Source of the DNA: a bacterium
Lineage (GTDB): Bacteria; Hydrothermota; UBA3072; B12-G15
Direction of reading: 5' to 3'
DNA length: 14,599 bases
NCBI GenBank assembly: GCA_003646055.1
Contig: QNDZ01000022.1
Location: 1-14,599, forward strand
Shown here: piece by piece, positions 13,898-14,599 of the stretch
Layout: every line of letters starts with the position of its first letter
Numbering within the stretch: the stretch's first letter is position 1
Position numbers and translations under genes: made by a program
Notes under the pieces: generated by a model
The model's input: the letters and a program-made list of their open reading frames with translations, nothing else
The model's database searches: none
What the model was told of the DNA's origin: nothing

Positions 13898-14407
13898 TCA
13901 TGGTATCTCAAACATGTCAAGCCATGGGAGCTTATAGGTGAATATGGTGAAGAGAAAGACAGAAATCACAAGCATGGTTATGATTGAAACCCCTGCACCC
14001 CTTCTGAATCCAATCCTTTCCATATCCTTCTCAATGGTAGAGACAACAAGCCCGGATGAATATGTGATGAGAACCGCCCATATCAGTTCAGGAAGGAGTG
14101 AATTTATCCTTCCATAAACAGCAGGAACAATGTACCACAGGAGAAAAACAACCCATGGCACAACAACCATTGAAAGTACCCGCGAATACCAGAAGCCATT
14201 CTGCTTAAACCCTTTTTTACCCTTCAAATACCAGTACTCAAATATTGCAAGAAGCCCATAACCCCAGAACGCCATTTTCAAGTGCTGGAAAACAGACTCA
14301 TTGATTCCACAAAAGGGTTTCAGCACACCAAACCCCGTCAACTCATAACCAAAATGAAAAAGGGTAAAGGAAAGCAAAAAGAAAAAGGCCTTCAAAAACA
14401 CGTTCAT
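13898..14407 (-). CDS. DUF6512-like integral membrane protein
   Basis: A 169-residue protein with about five membrane segments. It resembles the uncharacterised DUF6512 family, shown by FHFGYELTG (near residue 20) and CGINESVFQHLKMAFWGY (near residues 34-51), the latter being the family hallmark (NES-x-x-x-HLK). No activity is known. I choose ATG 14407 because GGAGG lies five bases upstream; GTG 14413 would sit directly against that site. The gene is alone, behind a strong promoter overlapped by palindromes of the DtxR-family type, so it may be repressed when a metal such as iron or manganese is plentiful. That would make a role in metal supply plausible, but it is inference. It converges on the lipoprotein gene with only 14 bases between stops and no terminator. 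Confidence 0.8.
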   Translation of the reverse strand: MNVFLKAFFFLLSFTLFHFGYELTGFGVLKPFCGINESVFQHLKMAFWGYGLLAIFEYWYLKGKKGFKQNGFWYSRVLSMVVVPWVVFLLWYIVPAVYGRINSLLPELIWAVLITYSSGLVVSTIEKDMERIGFRRGAGVSIITMLVISVFLFTIFTYKLPWLDMFEIP

Positions 14408-14425
14408 ACCCACCTCCCTTTAAAA

Positions 14426-14457
14426 GTTAGGTTTGCCTAACATTATACAGGCAAACC
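14426..14457. promoter_or_regulatory. Nested palindromic operator, DtxR/MntR/IdeR-like
   Basis: Two inverted repeats share sequence. The first, GTTAGG-TTTG-CCTAAC (14426-14441), is a perfect 6-4-6 palindrome placed just downstream of the -10 box, over the expected transcription start. The second has 9-base arms, GGTTTGCCT (14430-14438) and AGGCAAACC (14449-14457), around the -10 box. TTAGG...CCTAA half-sites are typical of metal-dependent repressors of the DtxR family. The regulator is not in the window. Confidence 0.6.
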
Positions 14458-14469
14458 ATTTCCTGTCAA
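14442..14469 (-). promoter_or_regulatory. Consensus promoter of the DUF6512-like gene
   Basis: On the minus strand: TTGACA, 16 bases, TATAAT, both hexamers perfect. The expected start is near 14435 inside the palindrome, giving a leader of under 30 bases with GGGAGG. A promoter this strong with an operator over it points to control by a repressor. Confidence 0.8.
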
Positions 14470-14599
14470 GAGAGGCTTTTACCGGGGACGTTGCATGTAA
14501 ACATGTATTTATAAAACCGCACATTTTCCCATATGTTTCAATATACTGATAATAATCATGTTATACACTTGTCAGAATAGGATATTTTTGCACATTTCC
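14470..14599. other. Non-coding AT-rich end of window, no gene seen
   Basis: About 130 bases upstream of the DUF6512-like promoter with no convincing reading frame. It holds a single near-match to a DnaA box (TTATACACT at 14561) and a partial palindrome around 14547-14559, neither enough for a call. Confidence 0.35.

Noticed and set aside
14540..14570. Fur-box-like GATAATAATCAT and DnaA-like TTATACACT
   Set aside because: Both are partial single matches in AT-rich sequence and neither is placed at a recognisable promoter.

Overview
The window reads as a piece of chromosome from a double-membraned (diderm), probably thermophilic and uncultured bacterium. Diderm is inferred from a YidC with the long N-terminal periplasmic domain and from a lipoprotein with a clear lipobox. 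A thermophile is suggested, weakly, by purine-rich coding strands, arginine written mostly as AGG/AGA, and a class-U sirtuin very like the Thermotoga enzyme. I cannot name the phylum; lineages of the WOR-3/Hydrothermae kind would fit. No rRNA, tRNA, CRISPR array or insertion sequence was seen.

Layout. (1) 1-1571, minus strand: Sir2 deacylase, QueT-like transporter subunit and an N-terminal fragment of a membrane protein, tightly overlapped behind one strong promoter. (2) 1686-2237, minus: leuD alone with its own promoter. (3) 2234-4375, minus: tatC and an NFACT/RqcH-family gene, overlapping by ATGA. (4) 4382-7598, plus: a four-gene operon of an unknown membrane protein, a DUF364 protein, an XdhC-like protein and a saccharopine-dehydrogenase-like oxidoreductase. 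(5) 7591-12814, minus: the conserved rpmH-rnpA-yidD-yidC-jag-mnmE-queA block, every junction overlapping or within 4 bases. (6) 12854-13883, plus: an AT-rich, lineage-specific lipoprotein with a C-terminal PDZ-like region. (7) 13898-14469, minus: a DUF6512-like membrane protein behind a perfect-hexamer promoter whose start region is covered by palindromes resembling DtxR-family metal-regulator sites.

The genes group by job. rpmH and rnpA serve ribosome and tRNA maturation. yidD/yidC and tatC serve protein insertion and export. mnmE and queA modify the tRNA wobble base, and queT probably imports a queuosine precursor for the same pathway. RqcH-type proteins rescue stalled ribosomes. The DUF364/XdhC/oxidoreductase operon looks like an accessory module for a molybdenum or other metal enzyme encoded elsewhere.

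Points worth attention: rnpA is split by a -1 frame change exactly at a run of nine T, in a U UUU UUG context; three genes (sir2, tatC, the lipoprotein) have promoter -10 boxes only 5-6 bases before their ATG and no ribosome-binding site, so they look leaderless; the metal-regulator-like operator; and the uncharacterised four-gene operon.
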